Assembly (NCBI GenBank): GCA_964619055.1
Contig: CAZUDB010000051.1
Location: 1 to 26,733, forward strand
Origin: CAYVUM01 sp964619055
Lineage (GTDB): Bacteria > Pseudomonadota > Alphaproteobacteria > Rhodospirillales > Defluviicoccaceae
Length of the DNA stretch: 26,733 nucleotides
Direction: 5' to 3'
Shown here: positions 18,649 to 26,733 of the stretch, piece by piece
Numbering within the stretch: the first letter of the stretch is position 1
Layout of the letters: each line of letters starts with the position of its first letter
The notes under the pieces: generated by a model
Database searches by the model: none
What the model was told of the DNA's origin: nothing
Seen by the model: only the letters and a program-made list of their open reading frames with translations
Position numbers and translations under genes: made by a program

Positions 18649-19698
18649 TTAGCCGGCCGACGGTATCAAATCAAAGACCACCAAAACGCCGGAAACCACA
18701 ACGACAGCTGCGAGCGAAATGGGCAAGAACACTTTCCACCCAAGCCTCATCAGCTGATCATAGCGGTAGCGCGGAAATGTCGCCCGAACCCAAAGAAACA
18801 CGAACAAGCAGGCTGCGATCTTCAGAGCAAACCAAATGGGCCCCGGAATGAAATCGAGGAAGCCGAACGGCGGGAGCCAACCACCCAAGAACAGGATTGT
18901 GGTCATGGCCGACATCAGGATCATGTTGGCATATTCGCCAAGGAAGAACAGCGCGAACGTCATCGCCGAGTATTCGACGTTGTAGCCGGATACCAGTTCC
19001 GCCTCAGCCTCAGGCAGATCGAACGGGTGGCGATTGGTCTCGGCCAGCGTCGATACAAAAAAGATCACCGCCATGGGCAGCAGCGGGAAGACAAACCAAT
19101 TCAACATCCCAAGCGGGCCATCCTGAGCGCGGACGATTTCGCTCAAGTTCAGCGAGCCGACGCACAGCAGGACGGTGATGATGACGAAGCCCATCGATAC
19201 TTCGTAAGACACCATTTGCGCCGCAGAGCGCAACGCGCCGAGGAAGGCATACTTCGAATTGCTGGCCCATCCGGCCATGATGATACCGTAAACGCCCAGG
19301 GACGAAATGGCGAACAGGTAGAGGATGCCGACGTTGATGTCGGCAAGGACAATGCCGTCGCCAAACGGGATCACAGCCCACGCGATGAGCGCTAGAATGA
19401 ACGTGATCATGGGCGCGACGACAAAGACGGCCTTGTCGGCCCCCGAGGGGATCACGGTTTCCTTCAAAAACAGCTTCAGGCCATCGGCCATGGGCTGCAA
19501 CAGGCCGAACGGGCCCACCACGTTGGGGCCGCGACGCAGATGCATGGCGCCGATGACCTTGCGTTCCGCCAGCGTCAGGTAAGCCACGGCAAGCAACAGC
19601 GGCAGCACGATCAGCAGGATTTTCAGAATGATCTCTATCGTGGGGAAGACGTAGTCACCCCAGAAACCGGTAGTCGCCAAACCGAGTGCTTCAGCCAT
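18649..19698 (-). CDS. nuoH: NADH-quinone oxidoreductase subunit H
   Basis: This 349-residue membrane subunit (ND1 homologue) forms the quinone chamber and links the two arms. Seen: LAERKVIGAMHLRRGPNVVGP on loop 1, the acidic E-channel stretch ETNRHPFDLPEAEAELVSGY, and eight hydrophobic helices. I chose ATG 19698 because it overlaps the nuoG stop by 8 nt (ATGGCTGA) and gives the family N-terminus; the frame opens further at 19743 within nuoG but adds 15 unlike residues. Confidence 0.96.
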   Translation of the reverse strand: MAEALGLATTGFWGDYVFPTIEIILKILLIVLPLLLAVAYLTLAERKVIGAMHLRRGPNVVGPFGLLQPMADGLKLFLKETVIPSGADKAVFVVAPMITFILALIAWAVIPFGDGIVLADINVGILYLFAISSLGVYGIIMAGWASNSKYAFLGALRSAAQMVSYEVSMGFVIITVLLCVGSLNLSEIVRAQDGPLGMLNWFVFPLLPMAVIFFVSTLAETNRHPFDLPEAEAELVSGYNVEYSAMTFALFFLGEYANMILMSAMTTILFLGGWLPPFGFLDFIPGPIWFALKIAACLFVFLWVRATFPRYRYDQLMRLGWKVFLPISLAAVVVVSGVLVVFDLIPSAG

Positions 19699-21763
19699 GG
19701 GTTCCGGTCCTTGGCTGATCGCCCTGCTCAAACGCTGCCACACATTCCGCCATGGTCACGGACGCGCGGCAGATCGGGTTGGTGAGATAGTGACTTTGGC
19801 TGGAACTGGTGATCGGTGCGGCATCGATGGTGCCCTCGTTACCGAACACCTCCCATGACGCGTCGAGCGGCGCCTCGTCGATCGCCGCAAAGAGCGGATT
19901 GGCGCTGACCAGCGCCGCCTGAACGTCCGCCAGGGAGTCGACGGGTAGCCGACGGCCGAGAACGTCCGAAAGCGCCCGCAGTATGGCCCAATCCTCGCGC
20001 GCATCTCCGGGTGGATCGCCAGCCTGCGTTGCACGCTGGACCCGCCCTTCGATGTTCACATAGGTGGCCGTCTTCTCGGTGTAGGCGGCGCCGGGCAAGA
20101 TGACATCGGCGCGCGCCGCACCGGCATCGCCGTGATGGCCTTGGTAGATGACGAATGCCGAGCCTAATCGGCTCGTGTCCAGCTCATCGGCACCGAGGAG
20201 GTAGACCAAATCGATTTCGCCAGCTTCCGCTCCGGCCAGAATGCCGTCCAAGTCCCGGCCGCCATCACCGGGCACAAAGCCGAGGTCAAGTCCGCCAACT
20301 CGAGCCGCCGCCGTATGCAACACGTTGAAGCCATTCCAGCCCGCGGCGGTATCAATCATGCCGTAGTGCTCGGCGAGGGCGCGGGCGGCTGCCAGAATCG
20401 CCGCGCCGTCGGGACGGGTCAACGCCGCCATGCCGAGGATAAGCATGGGCCGTTTGGCAGCCGCCAAGATTTTTCCAAATGCGTGATCGGTTGCGCTCAA
20501 CGCGTTCATCGCCGACGGATCAGCGCCCAGCTCATGGACCTTATAGGTCAGATCGCTTTCAGGGCCGATCCGGCCAATCGCAAAGCCGCCCATCAGCCAA
20601 CGCTTGCGAATGCGCGCGTTCAGGACAGCCGCTTCGTGACGCGGATCGGTGCCGACCAGCAACAGCGCATCGGCGGCCTCGATCCCGGCGATGGTGGAAT
20701 TGAACAGGTAGGCCGATCGCGGTACCGCCGGCAGCGCGGAACCATCCTGACGGCAATCCAGATTGCCGGAGCCGAGCGTCGTCATCAGCGTCTTCAGCAA
20801 CAGCATGGACTCGGCGCAGGCAAGATCACCAGCGATGGCAGCCATCCGGTCGCCCGGCGTGACGCCTACCTTCTCGGTAATGCGAGCAAATGCCTCGCCC
20901 CAACTGGCAGGCCTTAGCCGTCCCTGATCACGGACGAACGGACGGTCCAAGCGCTGGCGGCGAAGGCCGTCGCAGGCAAAGCGCGTCTTATCCGAAATCC
21001 ACTCCTCGTTGACGTCGTCGTTGATACGCGGCAGAACCCGCAGCACCTCATTACCGCGCAAATCGACGCGGATGTTCGATCCGACGGCGTCGTGAACGTC
21101 GATGGTTTCAATTTTCCGCAATTCCCACGGCCGCGCCACATACGCGTACGGTTTCGAGGTCAGAGCACCGACGGGGCACAGGTCGATGATGTTGCCCGAA
21201 AGCTCCGAGGACAGTGCCTTTTCAACGTAGGTGCCGACCTCCATGGACTCGCCGCGCCCGGTGGCGCCCAGCTCCGGCACACCGGCGACTTCCGTCGCGA
21301 AACGGATGCAGCGCGTGCAGTGAATGCACCGGGTCATGATGGTTTTGACCAACGGTCCGAAGTTCTTATCCTCGACGGCGCGCTTGTTCTCAGCAAAGCG
21401 GCTACGATCAAACCCATAGGCCATAGCCTGATCCTGCAGATCGCACTCGCCACCCTGGTCACAAATCGGGCAGTCAAGAGGGTGGTTGATCAGCAGGAAT
21501 TCCATCACCCCCTTGCGCATGGCGCGCACCTTGGGGCTTTGGGTGTCGATGACCATGCCCTCGGCCACTGGCATCGCACAACTGGCCACAGGCTTGGCCG
21601 ATTTCTCCATGGCCACTAAGCACATGCGGCAGTTGCCGGCGATTGACAGCCGCTCATGGAAGCAAAAGCGCGGGATCTCGATCCCGAGTTCCTCACAGGC
21701 CTGAAGAATTGTCAGACCGGCTTCGACCTCAACTTCGGTGCCATCGATGGTCAGCTTTGGCAT
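19691..21763 (-). CDS. nuoG: NADH-quinone oxidoreductase subunit G
   Basis: This 690-residue peripheral-arm subunit of the molybdopterin-oxidoreductase fold carries three clusters: [2Fe-2S] N1b with Cys34, 45, 48, 62; [4Fe-4S] N5 with His94, Cys98, 101, 107 (HPLDCPICDQGGEC); and N4 with Cys146, 149, 152, 196. The additional N7 cluster cysteines known from E. coli and Thermus are not seen, as usual in the mitochondrial-type enzyme. No molybdenum ligand is expected. ATG 21763 lies 13 bp behind nuoF; a start at 21829 would run into nuoF and adds unlike residues. Confidence 0.96.
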   Translation of the reverse strand: MPKLTIDGTEVEVEAGLTILQACEELGIEIPRFCFHERLSIAGNCRMCLVAMEKSAKPVASCAMPVAEGMVIDTQSPKVRAMRKGVMEFLLINHPLDCPICDQGGECDLQDQAMAYGFDRSRFAENKRAVEDKNFGPLVKTIMTRCIHCTRCIRFATEVAGVPELGATGRGESMEVGTYVEKALSSELSGNIIDLCPVGALTSKPYAYVARPWELRKIETIDVHDAVGSNIRVDLRGNEVLRVLPRINDDVNEEWISDKTRFACDGLRRQRLDRPFVRDQGRLRPASWGEAFARITEKVGVTPGDRMAAIAGDLACAESMLLLKTLMTTLGSGNLDCRQDGSALPAVPRSAYLFNSTIAGIEAADALLLVGTDPRHEAAVLNARIRKRWLMGGFAIGRIGPESDLTYKVHELGADPSAMNALSATDHAFGKILAAAKRPMLILGMAALTRPDGAAILAAARALAEHYGMIDTAAGWNGFNVLHTAAARVGGLDLGFVPGDGGRDLDGILAGAEAGEIDLVYLLGADELDTSRLGSAFVIYQGHHGDAGAARADVILPGAAYTEKTATYVNIEGRVQRATQAGDPPGDAREDWAILRALSDVLGRRLPVDSLADVQAALVSANPLFAAIDEAPLDASWEVFGNEGTIDAAPITSSSQSHYLTNPICRASVTMAECVAAFEQGDQPRTGTHG

Positions 21764-21776
21764 GGTCGTCCCTATC

Positions 21777-23066
21777 TCAGGCGGCCTGTTTCGACCGCCC
21801 CTCCCGGCGTTCGTGGATCCGACGCTCAAGCTCCGGGCGGAAGTGGCGGATCAGACCCTGGATCGGCCACGCCGCTGCATCGCCCAGCGCGCAGATGGTA
21901 TGACCTTCCACCTGCCGGGTCACCTCTTCAAGCACGTCAATTTCCTCGATTTCCGCATTGCCGTCACACAGCCGCTTCATGACTCGCCACATCCAGCCGG
22001 TTCCCTCACGGCAGGGGGTACATTGCCCACAACTTTCATGTTTATAGAAGTAAGAGAGACGCGTGATGGCGCGAACCACGTCCGTCGACTTGTCCATGAC
22101 CATGACGGCCGCGGTGCCAAGGCCGGTGTGCGCGGCGCTGCAGGAGTCAAAATCCAGCAGCAACGTGTCGCAGACCGATTTCGGCACCAGCGGCACGCTC
22201 GATCCACCGGGGATGACGGCAAGCAAGTTGTTCCAGCCGCCCCGCACCCCGCCTGCGTGGCGCTCGATCAAGTCCTTCAACGGGATACTCATCTCTTCTT
22301 CCACCGTGCACGGCTCATTCACGTGGCCGGAGATATTGAAGAGCTTGGTGCCGCAGTTGCGCGGCCGACCGAGGGAGGCAAACCAATCACCGCCGCGACG
22401 CAGGATCGTCGGAACAACTGCGATCGTCTCAACATTGTTGACGGTGGTGGGGCAACCGTACAGGCCGACCGTGGCTGGAAACGGCGGTTTTAGGCGGGGC
22501 TGACCTTTCTTGCCTTCAAGGCTCTCTATAAGGGCCGTTTCCTCACCGCAAATGTAGGCGCCGGCGCCGCGATGCACATAAATGTCGAAAGAGAACCCGC
22601 AGCCACAGGCGTCGGGACCGATCAACCCGGCATCATACGCTTCGTCGATGGAGCGCTGGAGCGCTTCGGCCTCTCGATAGAACTCACCGCGCACGTAGAT
22701 ATAGGCGACCTGGGCGCCCATGCCGGTACCGGCCAACAAACAGCCCTCGATGAGCTTCTGGGCCTCGTGGCGCATGATTTCCCGGTCCTTGCAGGTGCCG
22801 GGCTCACTCTCGTCGGCGTTGACAACCAAATAGTGCGGGCGATCGCCCGCCTGTTTCGGCATGAACGACCATTTCACGCCCGTTGGAAAGCCGGCACCTC
22901 CACGGCCACGTAAGCCAGATTTCTTGACTTCCTCGACAATCCAATCGCGACCCTTCTCCACCAGCGCTTTGGTGCCATCCCAATCGCCGCGGGATTTGGC
23001 ACCGGTTAGGCTCGAGTCGTGGAGGCCGTAAATGTTCGTGAAAATGCGATCCTGGTCGCGGAGCAT
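21777..23066 (-). CDS. nuoF: NADH-quinone oxidoreductase subunit F
   Basis: This 429-residue subunit (51 kDa) oxidises NADH with FMN and passes electrons to cluster N3. The glycine-rich FMN/NADH motif GRGGAGFPTG is at 54-63. The [4Fe-4S] ligands are Cys346, 349, 352 (CGQCTPC) and Cys392 (HTICALGDA). The start codon shares one base with the nuoE stop (TGATG), so translation is coupled. Normal length and no anomaly. Confidence 0.97.
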   Translation of the reverse strand: MLRDQDRIFTNIYGLHDSSLTGAKSRGDWDGTKALVEKGRDWIVEEVKKSGLRGRGGAGFPTGVKWSFMPKQAGDRPHYLVVNADESEPGTCKDREIMRHEAQKLIEGCLLAGTGMGAQVAYIYVRGEFYREAEALQRSIDEAYDAGLIGPDACGCGFSFDIYVHRGAGAYICGEETALIESLEGKKGQPRLKPPFPATVGLYGCPTTVNNVETIAVVPTILRRGGDWFASLGRPRNCGTKLFNISGHVNEPCTVEEEMSIPLKDLIERHAGGVRGGWNNLLAVIPGGSSVPLVPKSVCDTLLLDFDSCSAAHTGLGTAAVMVMDKSTDVVRAITRLSYFYKHESCGQCTPCREGTGWMWRVMKRLCDGNAEIEEIDVLEEVTRQVEGHTICALGDAAAWPIQGLIRHFRPELERRIHERREGRSKQAA

Positions 23067-23683
23067 CAGGTTTCTCCCTGCCCACTGCCGGTTACGGCAA
23101 CGTCCTTAAGGGTGGTCAGTCCCCCGATCGGTTCCGAGCTGCGCCGGTCGATCTGCGAGCCCACCTTCGGGGCGCCACCGGCCATAAGCTCCTCCAAAAT
23201 GCGTACCGCCGTCTCCGGCGTCAGATCCTCATAATAGTCGTCGCCTACCTGAATCATGGGTGCGTTGACACATGCGCCCAGGCACTCAGCCTCAGTAATC
23301 GTCAGGCCGTTATCCTCGGTGGTCTCGCCGAGATCGATCCCAAAGCGCTCCCGGATGGCGGCTACGATCCCATCGGACCCACGAAGCCAACAAGACAGGT
23401 TGGTGCACACCTCAGCATGAACACGGCCCACGGGCTTGAGCTTGAACATCGTGTAGAAGGTGGCCGCCTCGTACACGTGGATGGGCGGCATCTGCAGATA
23501 ATCTGCGATGTAATCGAGCGCGGGCTGGGGGACCCAGCCCTCCTGGCGTTGCGCCAGATACAGCAGGGGTAGAACGGCGCTGGCCTGCCGCCCCTTCGGA
23601 TACTTGGCGATAATCCGCTTGGCCTCGGCGTCGTTCTCCGGCGTGAAGACGAAGGATGTGTCGGTGCTCACAGCGGTGCTCAT
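23066..23683 (-). CDS. nuoE: NADH-quinone oxidoreductase subunit E
   Basis: This 205-residue subunit (24 kDa) of the thioredoxin-like ferredoxin fold holds the [2Fe-2S] cluster N1a: Cys93, Cys98 (CTNLSC) and Cys134, Cys138 (CLGAC). The N-terminal helical domain includes YEAATFYTMF, typical of the family. ATG 23683 overlaps the nuoD stop by 4 nt (ATGA). The frame is open upstream to 23809 inside nuoD, but those residues are an out-of-frame shadow. The last 25 residues are a polar tail. Confidence 0.95.
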   Translation of the reverse strand: MSTAVSTDTSFVFTPENDAEAKRIIAKYPKGRQASAVLPLLYLAQRQEGWVPQPALDYIADYLQMPPIHVYEAATFYTMFKLKPVGRVHAEVCTNLSCWLRGSDGIVAAIRERFGIDLGETTEDNGLTITEAECLGACVNAPMIQVGDDYYEDLTPETAVRILEELMAGGAPKVGSQIDRRSSEPIGGLTTLKDVAVTGSGQGET

Positions 23684-24858
23684 CGATCCACTTCCCCAAA
23701 AACGATGTCGAGTGAACCGAGCACGGCAACGACATCGGCGAGCATGTGGCCCCGGCACAGCAAATCCATGGCCTGCAAGTGCGCAAAGCCCGGCGTGCGT
23801 AGCCGGCAACGGTAAGGCCGATTGGTGCCGTCGGCGACCAAATAGACGGCCATCTCACCTTTCGGCGCTTCCACGGCCGTATAGGTCTCACCCTCGGGCA
23901 CATGGTAGCCCTCGGTATAAAGCTTGAAATGATGGATGAGCGCTTCCATCGATTGCTTCATTTCGCCGCGCGAGGGCGGCGCGATCTTGTGATCATCCAC
24001 CTTCACAGGTCCCGCCGGCATCCGGTCGAGACACTGCATGATAATCTTCAGGCTTTCCCGGAGCTCGGCGATGCGAACCAGATATCGGTCATAACAATCA
24101 CCATGCCGGCCGACCGGAATGTCGAAATCATAGCCCTCGTAGCCATCGTATGGTTGGGCCTTACGCAGATCCCATGGCACCCCGCACGCGCGCAAATTCG
24201 GACCTGAGAAGCCCCAGTCGAAGGCTTGCTCGGCGGTAAGCGCGCCAATATCGACCGAGCGCTGCTTAAAGATGCGATTTTCCGTAAGCAACGCCTCCAG
24301 GTCATCGATGATCTTGGGAAAGGCCTCTGCCCAAGTGCGGATGTCATCCACCAATCCGGGCGGCATGTCGAAAGCCACGCCGCCGGGCCGGAAGTAATTC
24401 ATGTGCAAACGCGCACCGCAGACGCGCTCGCAGAACTCCATGATCCGTTCGCGCTCCTCAAAGCCCCACAGCATGGGCGTCATGGCACCGATATCCATGG
24501 CGAACGCGCACACTGTGAAAAGGTGATTGAGGATGCGCCCCAGCTCTGCATACAGAACCCGAATGTGCTGCGCGCGCGGCGGCGGCGTGATGCCCACCAG
24601 CTTTTCGACGGCCAGAGCGAACACGTGCTCTTGATTTTGCGGGGCCACGTAGTCGAGCCGGTCAAAATAGGGAACGGCCTGCAGATAGGTTTTGTATTCG
24701 ATCAGCTTCTCGGTGCCGCGGTGCAGGAGTCCGATGTGTGGGTCCGCTCGCTCGATCACTTCCCCGTCCATTTCCAGGACAAGGCGCAGAACGCCGTGCG
24801 CTGACGGATGCTGCGGACCGAAGTTGAGCGTCAGGTTTTCAATCTGCATTTCCGCCAT
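23680..24858 (-). CDS. nuoD: NADH-quinone oxidoreductase subunit D
   Basis: This 392-residue (49 kDa) subunit, derived from the [NiFe] hydrogenase large subunit, shapes the quinone site together with NuoB. The N-terminal LNFGPQHPSAHGVLRL carries the conserved quinone-site histidine, and HIGLLHRGTEKL and YFDRLDYV follow. The C-terminus (CRGHMLADVVAVLGSLDIVFGEVDR) is typical; hydrogenase metal cysteines are absent, as expected. It starts 2 bp behind nuoC and is separate from it, not fused as in enterobacteria. Confidence 0.97.
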   Translation of the reverse strand: MAEMQIENLTLNFGPQHPSAHGVLRLVLEMDGEVIERADPHIGLLHRGTEKLIEYKTYLQAVPYFDRLDYVAPQNQEHVFALAVEKLVGITPPPRAQHIRVLYAELGRILNHLFTVCAFAMDIGAMTPMLWGFEERERIMEFCERVCGARLHMNYFRPGGVAFDMPPGLVDDIRTWAEAFPKIIDDLEALLTENRIFKQRSVDIGALTAEQAFDWGFSGPNLRACGVPWDLRKAQPYDGYEGYDFDIPVGRHGDCYDRYLVRIAELRESLKIIMQCLDRMPAGPVKVDDHKIAPPSRGEMKQSMEALIHHFKLYTEGYHVPEGETYTAVEAPKGEMAVYLVADGTNRPYRCRLRTPGFAHLQAMDLLCRGHMLADVVAVLGSLDIVFGEVDR

Positions 24859-24860
24859 TG

Positions 24861-25469
24861 TCAGCTCTCCGTCGGCTCCGCCTTCTCATCGCCCGGCAAG
24901 CGGGTCATTCCCTCCCACGGGCTCAGGAAATCGAAGGAGCGATACTCCTGAGGAAGCTTCACGGGTTCATAAACCACGCGCTTTTGCTCATCGTCGTATC
25001 GGACCTCGACATAGCCCGTGAGCGGAAAATCCTTGCGCAGCGGATGTCCCTGAAAACCGTAATCGGACAGTATGCGGCGCAGGTCGGAATGGCCATCGAA
25101 GAACACACCGAACAGATCCCACACCTCGCGCTCATACCAGTCAGCGGAGCTGAACAGACTCGTAATGCTGGGCGCCGGCGTCGTCTCACTGACCCAGATC
25201 TTGACCCGAATGCGTCGATTGTGGGTGAGGCTGAGGAGGTTGTAGACGATCTCGAACCGCTCCGCCTTTTCGGGCCGATCCACGGCAGTGATGTCTACCA
25301 GCTGACGAAAATCGCAGTTCGGATCATCGCGCAGGAACTTCAGCGTTCGAACGATGTCACCGCGATCCACAACGATGGCCAACTCCCCGTGACGGACTTC
25401 CACGCCATGGATGAGGTCGGCTAAGGCTGCCTGAATGAATTCGCCGAGGTCGTTGAGGACCGTGTCCAT
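24861..25469 (-). CDS. nuoC: NADH-quinone oxidoreductase subunit C
   Basis: This 202-residue (30 kDa) structural subunit of the peripheral arm has no cofactor. The hallmark signature YEREVWDLFGVFFDGHSDLR and the following RILSDYGFQGHPLRKDFPL are present. The C-terminal extension YRSFDFLSPWEG resembles the mitochondrial and alphaproteobacterial form. It starts at ATG 25469, 50 bp behind nuoB, and is almost contiguous with nuoD. Confidence 0.97.
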   Translation of the reverse strand: MDTVLNDLGEFIQAALADLIHGVEVRHGELAIVVDRGDIVRTLKFLRDDPNCDFRQLVDITAVDRPEKAERFEIVYNLLSLTHNRRIRVKIWVSETTPAPSITSLFSSADWYEREVWDLFGVFFDGHSDLRRILSDYGFQGHPLRKDFPLTGYVEVRYDDEQKRVVYEPVKLPQEYRSFDFLSPWEGMTRLPGDEKAEPTES

Positions 25470-25519
25470 AGGTCACGCCATTTCTTGAAGGTCTCGAACT
25501 GCCAACGGGATCGGCTGCT

Positions 25520-26074
25520 CTAACGCCACAGGGTTCCCGTGCGCCGAACCTTTTTCTGCAATTGCATCAGTCCGTAGACAAGCGCTTCCGCGGTGGGGGG
25601 GCAGCCGGGAACATAGACATCGACCGGCACCACGCGATCGCATCCACGAACGACGGAGTACGAATAGTGATAATACCCACCGCCGTTGGCGCAGGAGCCC
25701 ATGGACACCACGTACCGCGGCTCGGCCATCTGGTCATAAACCTTGCGGAAGGCGGGGGCCATCTTGTTAGTCAATGTGCCGGCGACGATGATCACATCAG
25801 ACTGCCGGGGGCTCGGGCGAGGAACGATCCCAAACCGGTCGAGATCATAACGACTGACGTAAGCGTGCATCATTTCGATAGCGCAACAGGCGAGGCCAAA
25901 GGTCATCGGCCACATCGAGCCCGTACGGGCCCAATTCACCACGGCGTCAAGACGCGTCAACAAAAAGCCGCGGTTATTGAGTTCGGCGGTCGCCTGCTCC
26001 AACAACGCCCGTTGTTGCTCCCCCGTTGCCAGAGGACGATCGGGGCCGTAAAGCACCTGCTCATTCATTCCCAT
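25520..26074 (-). CDS. nuoB: NADH-quinone oxidoreductase subunit B
   Basis: This subunit (PSST) binds the terminal cluster N2 next to quinone. With this start it has 184 residues; ligands are the tandem Cys63-Cys64 (LACCAIEMM), Cys128 (GSCANGGG) and Cys158 (VPGCPPT). ATG 26074 is preferred because GGGAG lies 7 nt upstream; ATG 26068, two codons later, overlaps the nuoA stop by 4 nt (ATGA) and is equally possible; an ATG at 26095 is less likely. There is an N-terminal helical extension of about 35 residues before RGFLLTRLD. Confidence 0.96.
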   Translation of the reverse strand: MGMNEQVLYGPDRPLATGEQQRALLEQATAELNNRGFLLTRLDAVVNWARTGSMWPMTFGLACCAIEMMHAYVSRYDLDRFGIVPRPSPRQSDVIIVAGTLTNKMAPAFRKVYDQMAEPRYVVSMGSCANGGGYYHYSYSVVRGCDRVVPVDVYVPGCPPTAEALVYGLMQLQKKVRRTGTLWR

Positions 26075-26433
26075 TCGAGTGCTCCCTTCCGCCACTCATA
26101 TATGAAGCCGACCGTGAGCACGCCGAGAAAGATCATCATGGACCAAAACCCGAAAGCCCCGATTTCTCCTAGGGATATGGCCCAGGGGAACAAAAAGGCG
26201 ACTTCGAGGTCGAAGATGATGAACAGGATCGCGACCAAGTAGAAGCGGACGTCGAACCGACCGCGGCTGTCGTCAAAGGCGTCGAACCCGCACTCGTACG
26301 CCGAGTCCTTTGCAGCATCGGGCTTTTGTGGCGACACCATGTAGGACATGCCGACAGCGATCAAGGAAATCCCAATCGCCAGGATTAGGAACACGAAGAT
26401 CGGCAGATACTCGACGAGTAGTGCGTCCACCAT
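26065..26433 (-). CDS. nuoA: NADH-quinone oxidoreductase subunit A
   Basis: This 122-residue membrane subunit (ND3 homologue) has three helices. The loop YECGFDAFDDSRGRFDVRFY contains the conserved cysteine linked with the active/deactive switch in mitochondrial ND3, and FDLEVAFLFPWA follows. ATG 26433 has an AGGG-type ribosome site just upstream. It is the first gene of the nuo operon; the 144 bp to the tRNA gene (26434-26577) show no convincing separate promoter or terminator. Confidence 0.96.
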   Translation of the reverse strand: MVDALLVEYLPIFVFLILAIGISLIAVGMSYMVSPQKPDAAKDSAYECGFDAFDDSRGRFDVRFYLVAILFIIFDLEVAFLFPWAISLGEIGAFGFWSMMIFLGVLTVGFIYEWRKGALEWE

Positions 26434-26577
26434 CCCACCCTCCCCGGCCTCATCGGCCAGTCTTGATCCAGTCCCAGCCCACGTTGATCACGCCGAATGC
26501 GACGGAGTTTTCAGTACGCTCCATCGCCCTCTTGCGGCGGCCGTCCGTCACCTTCGATCCCTGCAGTCATAAGAGGA

Positions 26578-26654
26578 TGGCGGGAGTGACGGGACTTGAA
26601 CCCGCGACCTCTGCCTTGACAGGGCAGCGCTCTAACCAACTGAGCTACACCCCC
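26578..26654 (-). tRNA. tRNA-Asp (anticodon GTC)
   Basis: The minus strand folds into a full cloverleaf. The 7 bp acceptor stem (GGGGGTG with CACTCCC, one G-U) is followed by a D-arm TAGCTCAGTTGGTTAGAG and an anticodon stem CTGCC/GGCAG around loop CTGTCAA, giving anticodon GTC. The T-arm contains GGTTCAAGTCC. The discriminator is G, as expected for Asp, and CCA is encoded (26580-26578). In related genomes a tRNA cluster (Val, Asp) precedes nuoA, consistent with this position. Confidence 0.95.
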
Positions 26655-26688
26655 AACATAGCGCACCAGTCTGCGCGTGGGGAGCGTT

Positions 26689-26718
26689 CACATACCGCCC
26701 GTGAAACCGCCCTGTCAA
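26689..26718 (-). promoter_or_regulatory. promoter of the tRNA-Asp gene
   Basis: On the minus strand a perfect -35 box TTGACA (26718-26713) is followed after 18 bp by a weak -10 box TATGTG (26694-26689). The start would be near 26682, giving a 5' leader of about 28 nt before the tRNA. Confidence 0.45.
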
Positions 26719-26733
26719 GTCAAGGGGACCGAG

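Noticed and set aside
11914..26433. A novel or unusual complex I variant
   Set aside because: All 14 subunits are present in standard order with standard lengths and ligands; nothing departs from the alphaproteobacterial/mitochondrial type.

Overview
The window is a 26.7 kb piece of an alphaproteobacterial chromosome, most likely Rhodospirillales-like. Three things suggest this: the short proline-tRNA ligase without the editing insertion, the gene order nuoA-N / birA / coaX / DUF1467 / proS / lolC / lolD / dnaE (a known alphaproteobacterial arrangement), and the high-GC coding style. Almost every gene lies on the minus strand, so the window reads functionally from right to left. It is dominated by housekeeping genes; I see no CRISPR array, prophage, transposase, toxin-antitoxin pair, secretion cluster or biosynthetic cluster.

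Right end (26733 to 11914): a tRNA-Asp gene with its own promoter is followed by a complete 14-gene complex I operon, nuoA-B-C-D-E-F-G-H-I-J-K-L-M-N. Spacing is tight, with 1 to 8 nt overlaps at A/B, D/E, E/F and G/H, and no foreign ORF is inserted. All Fe-S ligand motifs, the FMN motif, the quinone-site His motif and the antiporter-like helices are visible, so the enzyme should be functional (NADH to quinone, coupled to proton pumping).

Middle (11951 to 8314): birA (overlapping the nuoN end) and coaX link biotin attachment and CoA synthesis to the end of the nuo operon. The gene for RNase J that often follows coaX in related genomes is absent. In its place are 238 bp of non-coding DNA, a VOC-fold protein, a decayed stretch resembling the end of methylmalonyl-CoA epimerase, and a small DUF1467 membrane protein. 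A 725 bp AT-richer gap (8315 to 9039) before proS holds no convincing gene. It carries two overlapping, opposed promoter-like signals, each with an intrinsic-terminator-like hairpin about 150 nt away. This is the least explained part of the window.

Left part (8314 to 1198): proS, lolC and lolD (lipoprotein release from the inner membrane; lolC and lolD overlap by 8 nt) and dnaE (replicative polymerase alpha subunit) probably form one transcription unit.

Far left (1 to 1197): the end of a SAM-dependent methyltransferase (plus strand, cut by the window edge, with an in-frame stop near the edge), a small coiled-coil protein gene (plus strand), a long imperfect palindrome of the dispersed REP-like kind, and a frameshifted C-terminal remnant of a short-chain dehydrogenase directly behind dnaE.
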